A DNA stretch of 64,000 nt from Sphingomonas lenta (lineage in GTDB: Bacteria; Pseudomonadota; Alphaproteobacteria; Sphingomonadales; Sphingomonadaceae), in contig NZ_NSLI01000002.1 of assembly GCF_002288825.1 (NCBI RefSeq), positions 496,001 to 560,000 on the forward strand, written 5' to 3'. The notes below the pieces were generated by a model that saw only the letters and a program-made list of their open reading frames with translations, was not told the DNA's origin and made no database searches. Below are positions 8,397 to 16,712 of this stretch, piece by piece. A program made the position numbers and the translations under genes. Each line of letters starts with the position of its first letter. The stretch's first letter is position 1.

Positions 8397-8702
8397 ATGG
8401 GGCGACCTTACTGCCGGATCGGTGTGCTGCTGCTCGCTGCCACGGGCTGCGTTCCCCGTCCGACCGGGAGTCCGTCCCCGATCAGCTATACATGCGCGGA
8501 CGGTATCGAGTTCTCGGCCTCATTCCGCTCAGGCGCGGTTACCCTTCGCACCGGAACCCGCACGTACCATCTTAAGCGCCGGGGCGGTTCGCTTGACCGC
8601 TACGGGTCTGAAAGCGTGGCGTTCGTTCGAGACGGGAGCACAGCGGTGCTGATCGGCGCCGAAGGCGGTCCGTTCGAGCAGTGCGCCATGACCAATAGGT
8701 AG
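8397..8702 (+). CDS. MliC-like lipoprotein
   Basis: 101 residues. A lipobox (LLLAATGC) ends the signal peptide, predicting an outer- or inner-membrane lipoprotein. The mature part YTCADGIEFSASFRSGAVTL, with a second Cys near the end (EQCAMT), matches the MliC/PliC fold of C-type lysozyme inhibitors. The usual S-G-x-x-Y signature is only partly visible (SGAVTL), so the inhibitor role is inference. Confidence 0.6.
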   Translation: MGRPYCRIGVLLLAATGCVPRPTGSPSPISYTCADGIEFSASFRSGAVTLRTGTRTYHLKRRGGSLDRYGSESVAFVRDGSTAVLIGAEGGPFEQCAMTNR

Positions 8703-9103
8703 ACCTAGCCAAGCTTGGACGAACGGCCGCTCTTGCCGGTCTGCCGCTCCAAATCAGACGGGCAGTAAAACCACCACTCACGCCCTTGCGAGCGCACGGC
8801 ACCCTTGGGGCTCAGCAGAGAAGCTCTTTCAAAGCGTTTGCTAAACCCGATCGGCGCATGACGGCCAAAGTCGCGTTACACGCGCGAGCCGATCAACGCT
8901 GACGGAAGTGGGCGTCTCGCTCCGGTGCCATTCACCCTCCACTTGCCGCAGGAAAGCAGTTTGTGGATACTAAGTTGGGATGTAATAACAAGTTAGGGGG
9001 CGAGGCGCTCGCAGACGGGCGTTTCTGAAAGGACCCTCCTCACCCCCATGTAGGCCGACCTCTGCCTCATCGGCTACACCCACGTGCACGAGGACGACTT
9101 CCG
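8703..9103. other. Intergenic region upstream of LOV kinase 1
   Basis: About 400 bp without a credible gene. The last 160 bp are less GC-rich (around 8950-9000, TGTAATAACAAG) and probably contain the promoter of the LOV kinase. No clear terminator, riboswitch or ATAG-N7-CTAT box is seen. Confidence 0.4.
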
Positions 9104-10897
9104 ATGATGGATGAGCATGGTCAGGCGGGCGGCCGAGACTCAGACGGCACCGACGAGGGCCGCCGCGAGGACGGCGGCTCGGACGGCCGGGTCACGGGCG
9201 TGCCCGCCGGCGACACGCTCGCCGACGGCTCGTTCATGCCCGCCGGTCGGCACCAGTCCCGCCACTGGCGCGAGAGCACGATCACCGACGACGACCTGAC
9301 CGACCGTGGAGGCGTGTTCTTCGCAGCCGTCGAGATGACGCGCATGCCGATGATCCTCACCGACCCCCGGCAGCCCGACAACCCGATCGTGTTCGCGAAC
9401 AAGGCATTCCTCGACCTGACCGGTTACGAAGAGCGCGAGATCCTGGGGAGGAACTGCCGGTTCCTGCAAGGGCCGCATACCGACCGCGAGCATGTGGCCC
9501 AACTGCGCGACGCTGTCGCCGCGCACCAGCCGATCAGCCTCGAGATCCTCAACTACAAGCGCGACGGCACGCCGTTCTGGAACGCGGTGTTCATCGGCCC
9601 GGTCAGCAACACCGACGGCGAGCTCCTCTACTTCTTCGCCAGCCAGCTCGACGTCACCAAGAGGCGTGAGGCGCAGGAGGGGCACCGGCAAGCGCAGAAG
9701 ATGGAGGCGGTGGGCCAGCTCACCGCCGGTCTCGCCCACGACTTCAACAACCTCCTCCAGGTGGTCGCGGGCAACCAGGAGCTGCTGCTGCGCGAGATCG
9801 AGGCGCCCAAGAGCCGCCGCCGTTTGGAGAACGCGCAAGCTGCGACCGAGAAGGCGAGCCGGCTGACGCGTCAGCTTCTGGCGTTCGCGCGCAAGACGCG
9901 GCTCGACCCCAAGCCGGTCGACCTCAGCCAGGCGGTGATGAGCTTTTCCGACCTCCTCCACGCGAGCGCGGGCGCGAGTAACGACATCCAGATGAACCTC
10001 AGGAGCCGGCTGCCCGCGTGCCTCGTCGACGTCGCCCACCTGGAGACGGCGCTCCTCAACATCGTCGTGAACGCGCGCGACGCCATGCCGCGCGGCGGCA
10101 CGATCACGCTCTCCACCGCCAAGCTCCACCTGAACGGCGACGCGGCCGCGCGCGAGCTTACGCCGGGCGACTACGTCACCTTGTCGGTGACCGATGAGGG
10201 CGACGGCATGAGCCCCGACCTGATCGCGCGCGCGATCGAGCCGTTCTTCACGACGAAGGGAGTGGGACGCGGCACGGGCCTGGGGCTTCCTCAGGTCCAT
10301 GGCTTCCTCCAGCAGTCGCGCGGGCGGCTCGAGATCGAGAGCGAGGTCGGGCACGGCACCACTGTGCGAATGATCCTGCCCGTTCACGAAGGCGAGGCGC
10401 TACCCGAGCCTCAGTCGCTTGAGCCTTCAACCGTGGCCGGCAAGGCCGATCGCGCCGAGCAGGCGCAGGGCTCGGGCGAGGTGATTTTAGTCGTGGAGGA
10501 CTCGGACGACGTCCGTGCGCTCGCGCGTGAGCACCTCATCGACCTCGGCTACAAGGTGGTGACCGCCGTCGACGGCGACGACGCGCTCGCAGTCCTCGAG
10601 CGGATCGAGCACAAGATCGACCTCTTGTTCACCGACCTCATCATGCCAGGCTCGGTGAACGGGCTGGCGCTCGCGGACGAGGTGCGCCGGCGCGCGCCGC
10701 ATGTGCCCGTGCTGCTCACCACGGGCTACAACGAGGAGCTCGCCCGCAAGGGTGGTCCGGCCGCCTCGGGTGCGGACGTGCTCGGCAAACCCTATCGCCG
10801 CGCCGAACTCGCCGACCGGATCAGCTCGGCGCTACGCTCGGCCGGCAACGACAACCCGCGCCGCAGGCAGTCGGACTTCGGGGCCGCGCAGGCTTGA
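9104..10897 (+). CDS. LOV-domain hybrid histidine kinase 1
   Basis: 597 residues with no membrane segment. A charged leader (1-65) precedes a LOV/PAS domain (about 70-185) with the flavin-binding motif GRNCRFLQG, whose Cys118 would form the photo-adduct. The kinase core starts at [20 protein letters not shown] (His212) with N box NIVVNARDAM, DEGDGM and GRGTGLGLPQVHG. A receiver domain (about 460-580) has ILVVEDSDD, Asp in LLFTDLIMPG and Lys in GKPYRR. It should sense blue light and relay phosphate internally, in the cytoplasm. A paralogue lies at 31640-33271. Confidence 0.93.
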   Translation: MMDEHGQAGGRDSDGTDEGRREDGGSDGRVTGVPAGDTLADGSFMPAGRHQSRHWRESTITDDDLTDRGGVFFAAVEMTRMPMILTDPRQPDNPIVFANKAFLDLTGYEEREILGRNCRFLQGPHTDREHVAQLRDAVAAHQPISLEILNYKRDGTPFWNAVFIGPVSNTDGELLYFFASQLDVTKRREAQEGHRQAQKMEAVGQLTAGLAHDFNNLLQVVAGNQELLLREIEAPKSRRRLENAQAATEKASRLTRQLLAFARKTRLDPKPVDLSQAVMSFSDLLHASAGASNDIQMNLRSRLPACLVDVAHLETALLNIVVNARDAMPRGGTITLSTAKLHLNGDAAARELTPGDYVTLSVTDEGDGMSPDLIARAIEPFFTTKGVGRGTGLGLPQVHGFLQQSRGRLEIESEVGHGTTVRMILPVHEGEALPEPQSLEPSTVAGKADRAEQAQGSGEVILVVEDSDDVRALAREHLIDLGYKVVTAVDGDDALAVLERIEHKIDLLFTDLIMPGSVNGLALADEVRRRAPHVPVLLTTGYNEELARKGGPAASGADVLGKPYRRAELADRISSALRSAGNDNPRRRQSDFGAAQA

Positions 10898-11185
10898 TTG
10901 ATCGGACCCGGCTCGCGCTTAGAACGATCACCGTGAAATCGTGTCCGTACAATGCACCGATGCCATGACGCCTGGACCGGTCAATACGGTGTGGCGGCAG
11001 ACCTAGGCTCCGAGCCATTCGGAAAAGCTCCGTGCTGGTCTCAGGAACAAGTCATAGAGTCGAGCAGGTCGCGGGTCGAACCCTGGACAGAGGATGCGAT
11101 CGGCGGGCTGGCGGAACGCGAGCGCTACATCAACGCGAACCGTCAGGCCGGCGCCACGAGCGCTGACAATTCTTGATCACGTCGT

Positions 11186-11200
11186 ATAGCTGCTGGCTAT
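11186..11200. promoter_or_regulatory. ATAG-N7-CTAT box, copy 1
   Basis: ATAGCTGCTGGCTAT, a perfect inverted ATAG/CTAT pair with the T-N11-A spacing of LysR-type sites and the OxyR consensus form. It lies 217 bp upstream of the small gene that precedes terC. Five more perfect copies occur in this window, all intergenic. Confidence 0.6.
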
Positions 11201-11263
11201 CGCCCACGCCTCTTCAAATCAGTTGGCCATGATCGTGCCCGAACGGTAGTCGTTACTCACGGA

Positions 11264-11308
11264 CCGGGCCCCTCTGGCGTGCATACTCAAGCTCGCGATG
11301 TCGGACCG
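11264..11308 (+). repeat. Two-block conserved element, copy A
   Basis: CCGGGCCCCTCTGGCG (11264-11279) and GCGATGTCGGACCG (11295-11308), 15 bp apart. Both blocks recur exactly at 33400-33447 with an 18-bp gap. In both places the element lies downstream of a LOV kinase gene and upstream of a small gene, and the second block contains an ATG TCG GAC start. Confidence 0.6.
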
Positions 11309-11402
11309 TGATCGAGGCGACCTCGATCCTCGCCGGGTCCGGATTTGCTTCCCATACGCCGGTGATGGCCCGAGCGCCTCGATCCTTCGATGGAGAGAGG
11401 CG

Positions 11403-11585
11403 ATGTTTCGTTACCTGGTGCGGTTCGCCGGCATTCTATTCTCCGCCTGGCGTGAGGCGCGTCGGCGCAAGCGCTTCGGCGGTCGGCCGATCCGCTGGCG
11501 CGGGCGGTCCGGTATCGTGGCCGGCCGTCATGCTCTGGCGCTCAGGCTCGTGCTCGGTGCGTGGCGCATGGTGCGGGGTCGCTGA
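11403..11585 (+). CDS. Small basic protein coupled to terC
   Basis: 60 residues from ATG 11403 (after GGAGAGAGG). The first helix, MFRYLVRFAGILFSAWREA, is amphipathic and hydrophobic; the rest is very Arg-rich. The stop shares one base with the terC-like start (TGATG). An in-frame start at 11298 would add 35 residues and overlap the repeated element. I do not recognise a family. Confidence 0.4.
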   Translation: MFRYLVRFAGILFSAWREARRRKRFGGRPIRWRGRSGIVAGRHALALRLVLGAWRMVRGR

Positions 11586-12574
11586 TGCCGGAGTTCCTGC
11601 TTGCCGAGTTCCTCGGCACGCCCGGCTGGATGTGGCTCGGCTTCATGACCATCGTCGCAGGGCTGCTCGTGCTCGACCTCGGCGTGCTCCACCGAACGCA
11701 GCGCGAGATCGGCGTCAAGGAGAGCCTCGCGCTCTCGGCCGGCTATGTGACGCTGGGGCTCGCCTTCGGCGGCTGGGTCTGGTGGTACATGGGGGCCAAC
11801 TCCGGCCTGGACTACGTCACCGGCTTCGTGGTCGAGAAAAGCCTCGCCATGGACAACGTGTTCGTGATCGCCATGATCTTCGCCTATTTCGGCGTGCCGC
11901 GCGCATACCAGCACCGCGTGCTGTTCTGGGGCGTGCTTGGCGTGATCGTGCTGCGCGCCGTCATGATCGGGCTTGGCGCTGCGCTGATCGAGCGGTTCGA
12001 ATGGGTGCTCTACCTGTTCGCCGGCTTTTTGATCGCCACGGGCGCCAAAATGTGGGTCACCGCTGATAAGGCGTACGACGTGGGCTCGTCGCCCGTACTG
12101 CGCTGGATGAAGCGGCGCTTCGCGGTAACGGACGAGCTGCACGGCGAGCGCTTCTGGGTGCGCCGCACGGACCCGAAGACCGGCAGGCCGACCTGGGCGA
12201 TGACGCCCTTGTTCTTGGCGTTGGTGATGATCGAGGTGGCCGACGTGGTGTTCGCGGTCGACTCGGTGCCGGCGATCTTCGCCATCACCACCGATCCATT
12301 CATCGTCTACACGTCCAATATCTTCGCGATCCTCGGGCTGCGCGCCCTTTACTTCGCGCTCGCCGCCATGGTGGACCGGTTCCATCACCTGAAGTACGCG
12401 CTCGCCGCGCTGCTCGTGTTCATCGGGTCCAAGATCTTCGTGGCCGACCTCATCGGCATCGACAAAGTCCCGGCCACGGTGTCGCTGAGCGTCACGTTCG
12501 CCATCCTTGCCGCGGGGGTCGCCTATTCGCTGTGGACGACCAAGACGGGTGTCCGATCTTCAGCCCCTCAGTGA
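11585..12574 (+). CDS. TerC/Alx-family membrane protein
   Basis: 329 residues with about nine transmembrane helices. Family motifs: LDLGVLHR in the first helix, EKSLAMDNVFVIAMIFAYF, and the paired VFAVDSVPAIFAIT, with the Asp residues that are conserved in TerC. TerC/Alx proteins export Mn2+ and protect metalated exoproteins, and some act in tellurite or pH stress. It sits in the inner membrane. No yybP-ykoY manganese riboswitch was recognised upstream. ATG 11585 is coupled to the small upstream gene. Confidence 0.93.
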   Translation: MPEFLLAEFLGTPGWMWLGFMTIVAGLLVLDLGVLHRTQREIGVKESLALSAGYVTLGLAFGGWVWWYMGANSGLDYVTGFVVEKSLAMDNVFVIAMIFAYFGVPRAYQHRVLFWGVLGVIVLRAVMIGLGAALIERFEWVLYLFAGFLIATGAKMWVTADKAYDVGSSPVLRWMKRRFAVTDELHGERFWVRRTDPKTGRPTWAMTPLFLALVMIEVADVVFAVDSVPAIFAITTDPFIVYTSNIFAILGLRALYFALAAMVDRFHHLKYALAALLVFIGSKIFVADLIGIDKVPATVSLSVTFAILAAGVAYSLWTTKTGVRSSAPQ

Positions 12575-12746
12575 CTGACTGATGCGACATCTGCTATCGC
12601 CGCGATGTTCATCGACCTTTGCCCAACACCGCGGCGGCTGCGCTGACCTCGGCTCCGCTGCCGAGACACTTAAATTGACGTCAGACCTCCGGATGCCAGT
12701 CGATCATCTCCGCAATCAGTAGGTCGAAGCGTTGTGCGCCGGCGGC

Positions 12747-13508
12747 TCAGAACCTGAACGCCAAGCCGGCGCTAAGCACCCACGGATCGAGATCGTGATC
12801 CGTCCGAAGGGCCGTCCCCTGCCCTCGTCGGAAGGTGGCGGTGGTGCCCACGAAGTAGCGCTTGGCGTCGAGCGAGAGGCCGAGCCCGCGGTCGTTGAGC
12901 TTCACGTCCACGCCCGCCTGCAGAGCGAACCCCAGTTCGTCGGACAGGTCGACCCGACTCACGCCCAATCCGGCGGCGTCGGGACCGACATCCTCGCCGA
13001 AGATGAAGAAGTAGGAGGGGCCGGCGCCGACATAGGGCTTGATCCGCTCGCCCAGCTGAAAGTGGAACTTGGCGGTGACCGTCGCCGGAAGGATGACCGC
13101 GTCGTCGATCAGCCGCGCTCCCGCCAGCGCGCCTGTCCCACGCACATCGTGCCGCGTAACGCAGCAGATGGTCTCGATCGAGAAGTTGGGGGTCAGGAAG
13201 TACTCGGCCGCGATAGTGGGCACGAGAGCGTCTGTCGCCCGCACCTCCGCGCCGACGGGCAGGCCGATCGCATCCGTCTTCACCTTGTCGATCCCGCCGT
13301 CGGGGAGCACGCCGGTGGCGAACGCCTTCACCTGGATGCGGCCGTCCTGCCTCTGGGCTGCGGCGGGAGTGGCGACGGTGACTACGGCGATCACAGCGAT
13401 CGTCAGACCTCCCCAGGCGCCGAGGCTTGTGGGGCGCGTCTTCGGCTGGACCTCCGCAGCGGCGTGCGGCTGAGCGCGATGGAGAGATGCGATGCTCGTG
13501 AGCGACAT
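12747..13508 (-). CDS. ompW: OmpW-family outer membrane protein
   Basis: 253 residues from ATG 13508 (after AAAGGAATCGCC). A long leader with a hydrophobic segment ends at VATPAAAQ. The mature part shows the OmpW pattern: alternating beta strands, PTIAAEYFLTPNFSIETICC, FHFQLGERIKPYVGAGPSYF and C-terminal VLSAGLAFRF ending in Phe for outer-membrane assembly. OmpW forms a small eight-stranded barrel for hydrophobic or cationic solutes. The CC pair in IETICC is unusual for a barrel. Upstream codons to 13691 are open but contain no signal. Confidence 0.9.
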   Translation of the reverse strand: MSLTSIASLHRAQPHAAAEVQPKTRPTSLGAWGGLTIAVIAVVTVATPAAAQRQDGRIQVKAFATGVLPDGGIDKVKTDAIGLPVGAEVRATDALVPTIAAEYFLTPNFSIETICCVTRHDVRGTGALAGARLIDDAVILPATVTAKFHFQLGERIKPYVGAGPSYFFIFGEDVGPDAAGLGVSRVDLSDELGFALQAGVDVKLNDRGLGLSLDAKRYFVGTTATFRRGQGTALRTDHDLDPWVLSAGLAFRF

Positions 13509-13801
13509 GGTTGGCGATTCCTTTTCTGTCCTGCCCGGACCTGTGATCCACATGGCGTTCGTCCGACGGCACGAATCGAAGCCGGTCGTCCTTTCATTGA
13601 CGCGGATGCAGGGCGGGTAATCAGCCGAACGGCAGGACGCTCGGCCTATGCCGGGCGGCGGATAGGCCGCACGTCGTCGCGATCGGCGCATCTCCGGCCG
13701 ATCGTCCTGCTTCGCGCTTGATACGCAGGCGGCGTTCCGAAGCGCTGCATGCGGAGGGGAGCGGGAGGCCGTCCCGCGGCGAGTTCAGGGTAGCAAGGGC
13801 G

Positions 13802-13969
13802 ATGAACGACGTTCAGATAGTGAAATGCGCGTGCGCCGACTGCGTGTTTGTGGTGAGCACAGCCGACGCGGTGGAGGCGGACGGCCGCAAGTTCTGCGGC
13901 GACGCGTGCGCCGACCACCACCAGTCGGGCGCGGGCTGCGACCACGCCGGCTGTACCTGTAACGGCTGA
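13802..13969 (+). CDS. Bacterial metallothionein (SmtA/BmtA type)
   Basis: 55 residues with nine cysteines and several histidines in the family order: KCACADCVFVV, KFCGDACADHH, GCDHAGCTCNG. It would bind Zn, Cd or similar ions in the cytoplasm. ATG 13802 places the family start MNDVQIVKCAC at the N-terminus. The flanking genes encode envelope proteins. No metal-responsive operator was recognised nearby. Confidence 0.92.
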   Translation: MNDVQIVKCACADCVFVVSTADAVEADGRKFCGDACADHHQSGAGCDHAGCTCNG

Positions 13970-13975
13970 TCGGAT

Positions 13976-14007
13976 CGGGGCAACCGGCGAAACAGCTCGC
14001 CGCCCCG
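13976..14007. terminator. Bidirectional hairpin between convergent genes
   Basis: Outer stem CGGGGC/GCCCCG and inner stem GGCGA/TCGCC form one long hairpin between the metallothionein stop and the DUF2490 stop. There is no long T run, so termination is likely but not certain. Confidence 0.55.
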
Positions 14008-14008
14008 T

Positions 14009-14689
14009 TCAGAAGCGGTAGAACAGCGTCAGGCTCGCCACGTGGTTGACCCGGTCCTCGCCGCGGCGGAACACCGTCTGGTTGAGGTAGCCGGGCTCGG
14101 CGGTCAGGCCTTCGGTGATCGGCACGCCGAGGCCGATGAACGTGCGCACTTGATCGAAGCCCTGCCGCTGGCCCCAGTCGGTCGAATCGAGATTGTAGAA
14201 GGGCTCGGTCCAGGCGATCGCCTGGAGCTTGCCGCCGCGGACGTCCTTGACCGGAGCCTGGGCGCGGATCACCTGACGAAAGCGCCAACCCGTCTCTTCC
14301 GCGCCCACCACCGTGCGCTGCTCCAGCCGCGTGCGCCCGGTAATCGTGAGCCCGCCGCCCCCCCTGTACAGGGTCGAGTTGAGCTGCTGGAAGAAGCGGT
14401 GCTCGTCTGTCGCACGGCCGCCGAGCGGGTCCGTACGGACGTAAGCGTACCCGACGAGCGCCGTGAAGTCGTCGTTGATCCGGTAGCCGATCGCGGGGCG
14501 GATCAGGAGCTGGCCGAGGCGGCTCACTTCGTCGGTGAAGCGCGGCTGCACCTCCGCGTAGACCACGACCCTATCGGCCACCTCGCCCTGCGCGGCCAGC
14601 AGCGTCCACTGCTGCAGGTCCTGCTCCTGCCCGTGCGCGGCGGCGGGCAGCCCAGAAGAGGCCAAAAGGGCGATCGCGACGCGCCTCAT
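14009..14689 (-). CDS. DUF2490 outer-membrane-like protein
   Basis: 226 residues with a signal peptide (MRRVAIALLASSGLPAAAHG). The mature part has the DUF2490 layout: QQWTLLAAQGEVADRVVVYA, RPAIGYRINDDFTALVGYAY, RTRLEQRTV and a final HVASLTLFYRF, that is, beta strands with a terminal Phe. A beta-barrel role is inferred. The start shares one base with the carbonic anhydrase stop (TGATG), so the two are an operon. Confidence 0.85.
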   Translation of the reverse strand: MRRVAIALLASSGLPAAAHGQEQDLQQWTLLAAQGEVADRVVVYAEVQPRFTDEVSRLGQLLIRPAIGYRINDDFTALVGYAYVRTDPLGGRATDEHRFFQQLNSTLYRGGGGLTITGRTRLEQRTVVGAEETGWRFRQVIRAQAPVKDVRGGKLQAIAWTEPFYNLDSTDWGQRQGFDQVRTFIGLGVPITEGLTAEPGYLNQTVFRRGEDRVNHVASLTLFYRF

Positions 14690-15516
14690 CACGCGGCCTG
14701 CGGGCGGTCGAAGAAGTCGACGCGACCGGTGCCGAGCTCGTAGTACGCGCCGACCACCTTCAGCCGGCCCTGGCGTTGCGGCTCGAGCAGCAAGGGGTCG
14801 CTCTCGTTGCGGAGCGTCCGCACCGTTCGCGAGACGTTGGCCTTGCACGCGGCCTCCAGCGGATCGCCCGCGCGGCCGCGTGCCTCGAGCACCGCGGGAA
14901 TGATGGGCTCGACCATGTTGCCGATGCGGCCGGGGAAGCGCGCGTTCTTCGCCACTACATCCATCGCCGCCTTAACCGCGCCGCAGCTCTCATGGCCCAT
15001 CACCACCACCAGTGGCACGCCGAGTACCGCGACCGCGAATTCAAGCGAGCCCTGCGCCACCGTGTCTATGGTGTTGCCCGCGTTTCGGATGATGAACAGC
15101 TCGCCCAACCCGCGGCCGAAGAGAAGCTCGGGCGGCACACGGCTGTCGGAGCAGGTCACATAGGCGACGAACGGCGCCTGGCCGCGGGCAAGCTCCAGTC
15201 GGCGACGTGGGCTAAGATCGACGGTCGGCATCTCGTTTTTGAGGAATGCCTGGTTCCCTTCCATCAGGAGCGCCAACGCCTGGTCGGGACTGAGCGCCGA
15301 TTTGCCGTCCTTGGTGGGCGCAGGCCGCACCGCCTGGACAGGCCGGGCACCCGCGTTGGCCAGCGCGGGCGAGCCCATGCCCAGCGCGGGCGAGCCCATG
15401 CCCAGCGCGGCCGCGCCGAGCAACCCGCTACGAACGAGCGCACGCCGGCTCAGCGCAGCGTCGCCTGCCGGTACGTCCGAATGCGCCTTCGCGTTGGAAC
15501 AATGGTCCTGACACAT
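14689..15516 (-). CDS. Beta-class carbonic anhydrase with Tat-type signal
   Basis: 275 residues. The zinc site is complete: CSDSR (Cys and Asp/Arg dyad) and HESCGAV (His and Cys). A twin-arginine leader, SRRALVRSGLLGAAALG, predicts export of the folded enzyme to the periplasm, where it would interconvert CO2 and bicarbonate. The leader contains a tandem 7-residue duplication (LGMGSPA twice). ATG 15516 (MCQDHCSN) is preferred over 15543. The enzyme is coupled to the DUF2490 gene and divergent from a two-component cluster. Confidence 0.9.
   Translation of the reverse strand: MCQDHCSNAKAHSDVPAGDAALSRRALVRSGLLGAAALGMGSPALGMGSPALANAGARPVQAVRPAPTKDGKSALSPDQALALLMEGNQAFLKNEMPTVDLSPRRRLELARGQAPFVAYVTCSDSRVPPELLFGRGLGELFIIRNAGNTIDTVAQGSLEFAVAVLGVPLVVVMGHESCGAVKAAMDVVAKNARFPGRIGNMVEPIIPAVLEARGRAGDPLEAACKANVSRTVRTLRNESDPLLLEPQRQGRLKVVGAYYELGTGRVDFFDRPQAA
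15361..15402. repeat. 21-bp tandem duplication in the carbonic anhydrase signal peptide
   Basis: Two perfect 21-bp copies (15361-15381 and 15382-15402; unit begins CAGCGCGGGCGAGCCCATGC) duplicate seven residues of the Tat leader in frame. This lengthens the hydrophobic core. Confidence 0.85.
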
Positions 15517-15593
15517 GACTGCCTCCTTCGTGCTGGCAGTCATCTGCCCGGCTCGGGACGTACCCGCATCCGCTGATCAGCTTGCCAAGTGGC

Positions 15594-15611
15594 GTATGCC
15601 GTGCGGCATAC
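15594..15611. promoter_or_regulatory. Palindromic operator between divergent genes
   Basis: GTATGCCGTGCGGCATAC has perfect 8-bp arms around TG. It lies between the carbonic anhydrase and the kinase gene, 24 bp before ATG 15636. It is a likely regulator site, perhaps for the NarL-type regulator encoded at 16709. Confidence 0.5.
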
Positions 15612-15635
15612 TACAAGAGCAGAGAATCGCGATAG

Positions 15636-16712
15636 ATGGGCGTGATGCTGACGGATCAGGTTTCACCGCCGGACACGGCGCTCGATCTCAGACGGCTCTA
15701 CCGTGACGCGGAGGCGAGAGCCGCGCGGCTAAGGGTCCTTGTGGACGCTGGCCGGGCGCTCGCCAGCGCGCGGGGCGCCGAACTGGACGCCGCTGGTACA
15801 CAGGCGGCGCAGCAAGCGGCCCTGCTTCTCGGCTACGCCAACGGCCATGTCGCAGAACCGTCGCGCACCCTTAAGGATGAGCAGGGCGGAACGCTTGTGC
15901 TACCCTTGATTCCGTCCGGCGGTGGGCGGCCCGTCGCCGAGCTAGTCCTTGTCGGCCGGGCCTCCGCAACTCAACCCGATCCGGCCGATGAGGAGGCAGT
16001 CGCCGTCTTGCGGCAACTGCTCGCCGGCGCCCTCGCCGCCCGAGCGCGCGAGGCACATCTGCAGACGCTCCTCTCCCAACTGCTCGTTGCGCAGGAACGC
16101 GAACGCGCCCACGTCGCGCGCGAGCTCCACGACGGCGTCGCCCAGGTCGCCGCCGCGGCGCTGCGCCGTATCGAGCTCGCGTCCACAAGTGGAGATCCCG
16201 AGGACGCGGCGCGTGCCGTCGAGCTTCAGCGCATGGCCGTATCCGAGCTCCGCCAGGTCATCGCAGGCATGCGCCCGACGATCCTCGACGACCTCGGCCT
16301 GGAACCGGCGCTGCAGCAGCTGGCGTCGGCCCTCGCCGACGACGGTTTCGAGGTGCGGGTCTCGGTCGACCTGCCGACGCGGCTGCCACCGCACCTGGAG
16401 GCGGGCCTGTTCCGGCTCGCTCAGGAATCGCTCAACAACGCCCGCGCTCACGCCGGCGACGGATCCCGTATCGAAGTCGAACTCCGCCTTTCGGCCGACA
16501 AAGGAGAGCTTGATCTGCGGATCAGCGACGACGGACGCGGCTTCGACCCCGACCCCAACCTCGTCCTCGACCGCGACGCCCCGCCCGACGGACGCGAGCA
16601 TCTCGGCCTGGCCTTCATGGCGGAGCGTGTGGCGACGCTTGGCGGTACGTTCCGGCTGGAGAGCGCTCCCGGGCGGGGAACCACCGTCTCCGCTACGGTG
16701 CCCTACCCGTGA
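15636..16712 (+). CDS. GAF-type sensor histidine kinase (HisKA_3)
   Basis: 358 residues, soluble. Residues 20-140 form a GAF-like sensory domain. The HisKA_3 motif ERERAHVARELHDGVAQV carries the phospho-His. The ATPase domain has LFRLAQESLNNARAHA, ISDDGRGFD and LAFMAERVATLGGTF. It pairs with the regulator that starts in its last codons (GTGA overlap). The two form the upstream half of a four-gene phosphorelay cluster. An ATG at 15645 is an alternative start. Confidence 0.9.
   Translation: MGVMLTDQVSPPDTALDLRRLYRDAEARAARLRVLVDAGRALASARGAELDAAGTQAAQQAALLLGYANGHVAEPSRTLKDEQGGTLVLPLIPSGGGRPVAELVLVGRASATQPDPADEEAVAVLRQLLAGALAARAREAHLQTLLSQLLVAQERERAHVARELHDGVAQVAAAALRRIELASTSGDPEDAARAVELQRMAVSELRQVIAGMRPTILDDLGLEPALQQLASALADDGFEVRVSVDLPTRLPPHLEAGLFRLAQESLNNARAHAGDGSRIEVELRLSADKGELDLRISDDGRGFDPDPNLVLDRDAPPDGREHLGLAFMAERVATLGGTFRLESAPGRGTTVSATVPYP

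Larger units (their letters stand above)
10898..11402. other. Intergenic region between LOV kinase 1 and the TerC operon
   Basis: About 500 bp. It holds one ATAG-N7-CTAT box (11186-11200) and a two-block element repeated after LOV kinase 2 (11264-11308). A 74-codon open frame at 10952-11176 exists but has weak support. A frame beginning ATGTCGGAC at 11298 runs into the small gene before terC. Confidence 0.5.

Noticed and set aside
10952..11176. 74-codon frame after LOV kinase 1
   Set aside because: Some protein-like residues at its end, but no ribosome site or family; listed only as a possibility within the intergenic entry.
11180..11400. yybP-ykoY-type manganese riboswitch before terC
   Set aside because: Expected for alx/terC-like genes, but the conserved loop sequences are not present.
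12732..13721. Plus-strand frame opposite OmpW
   Set aside because: No protein-family pattern; OmpW on the minus strand has a signal peptide, barrel strands and terminal Phe.
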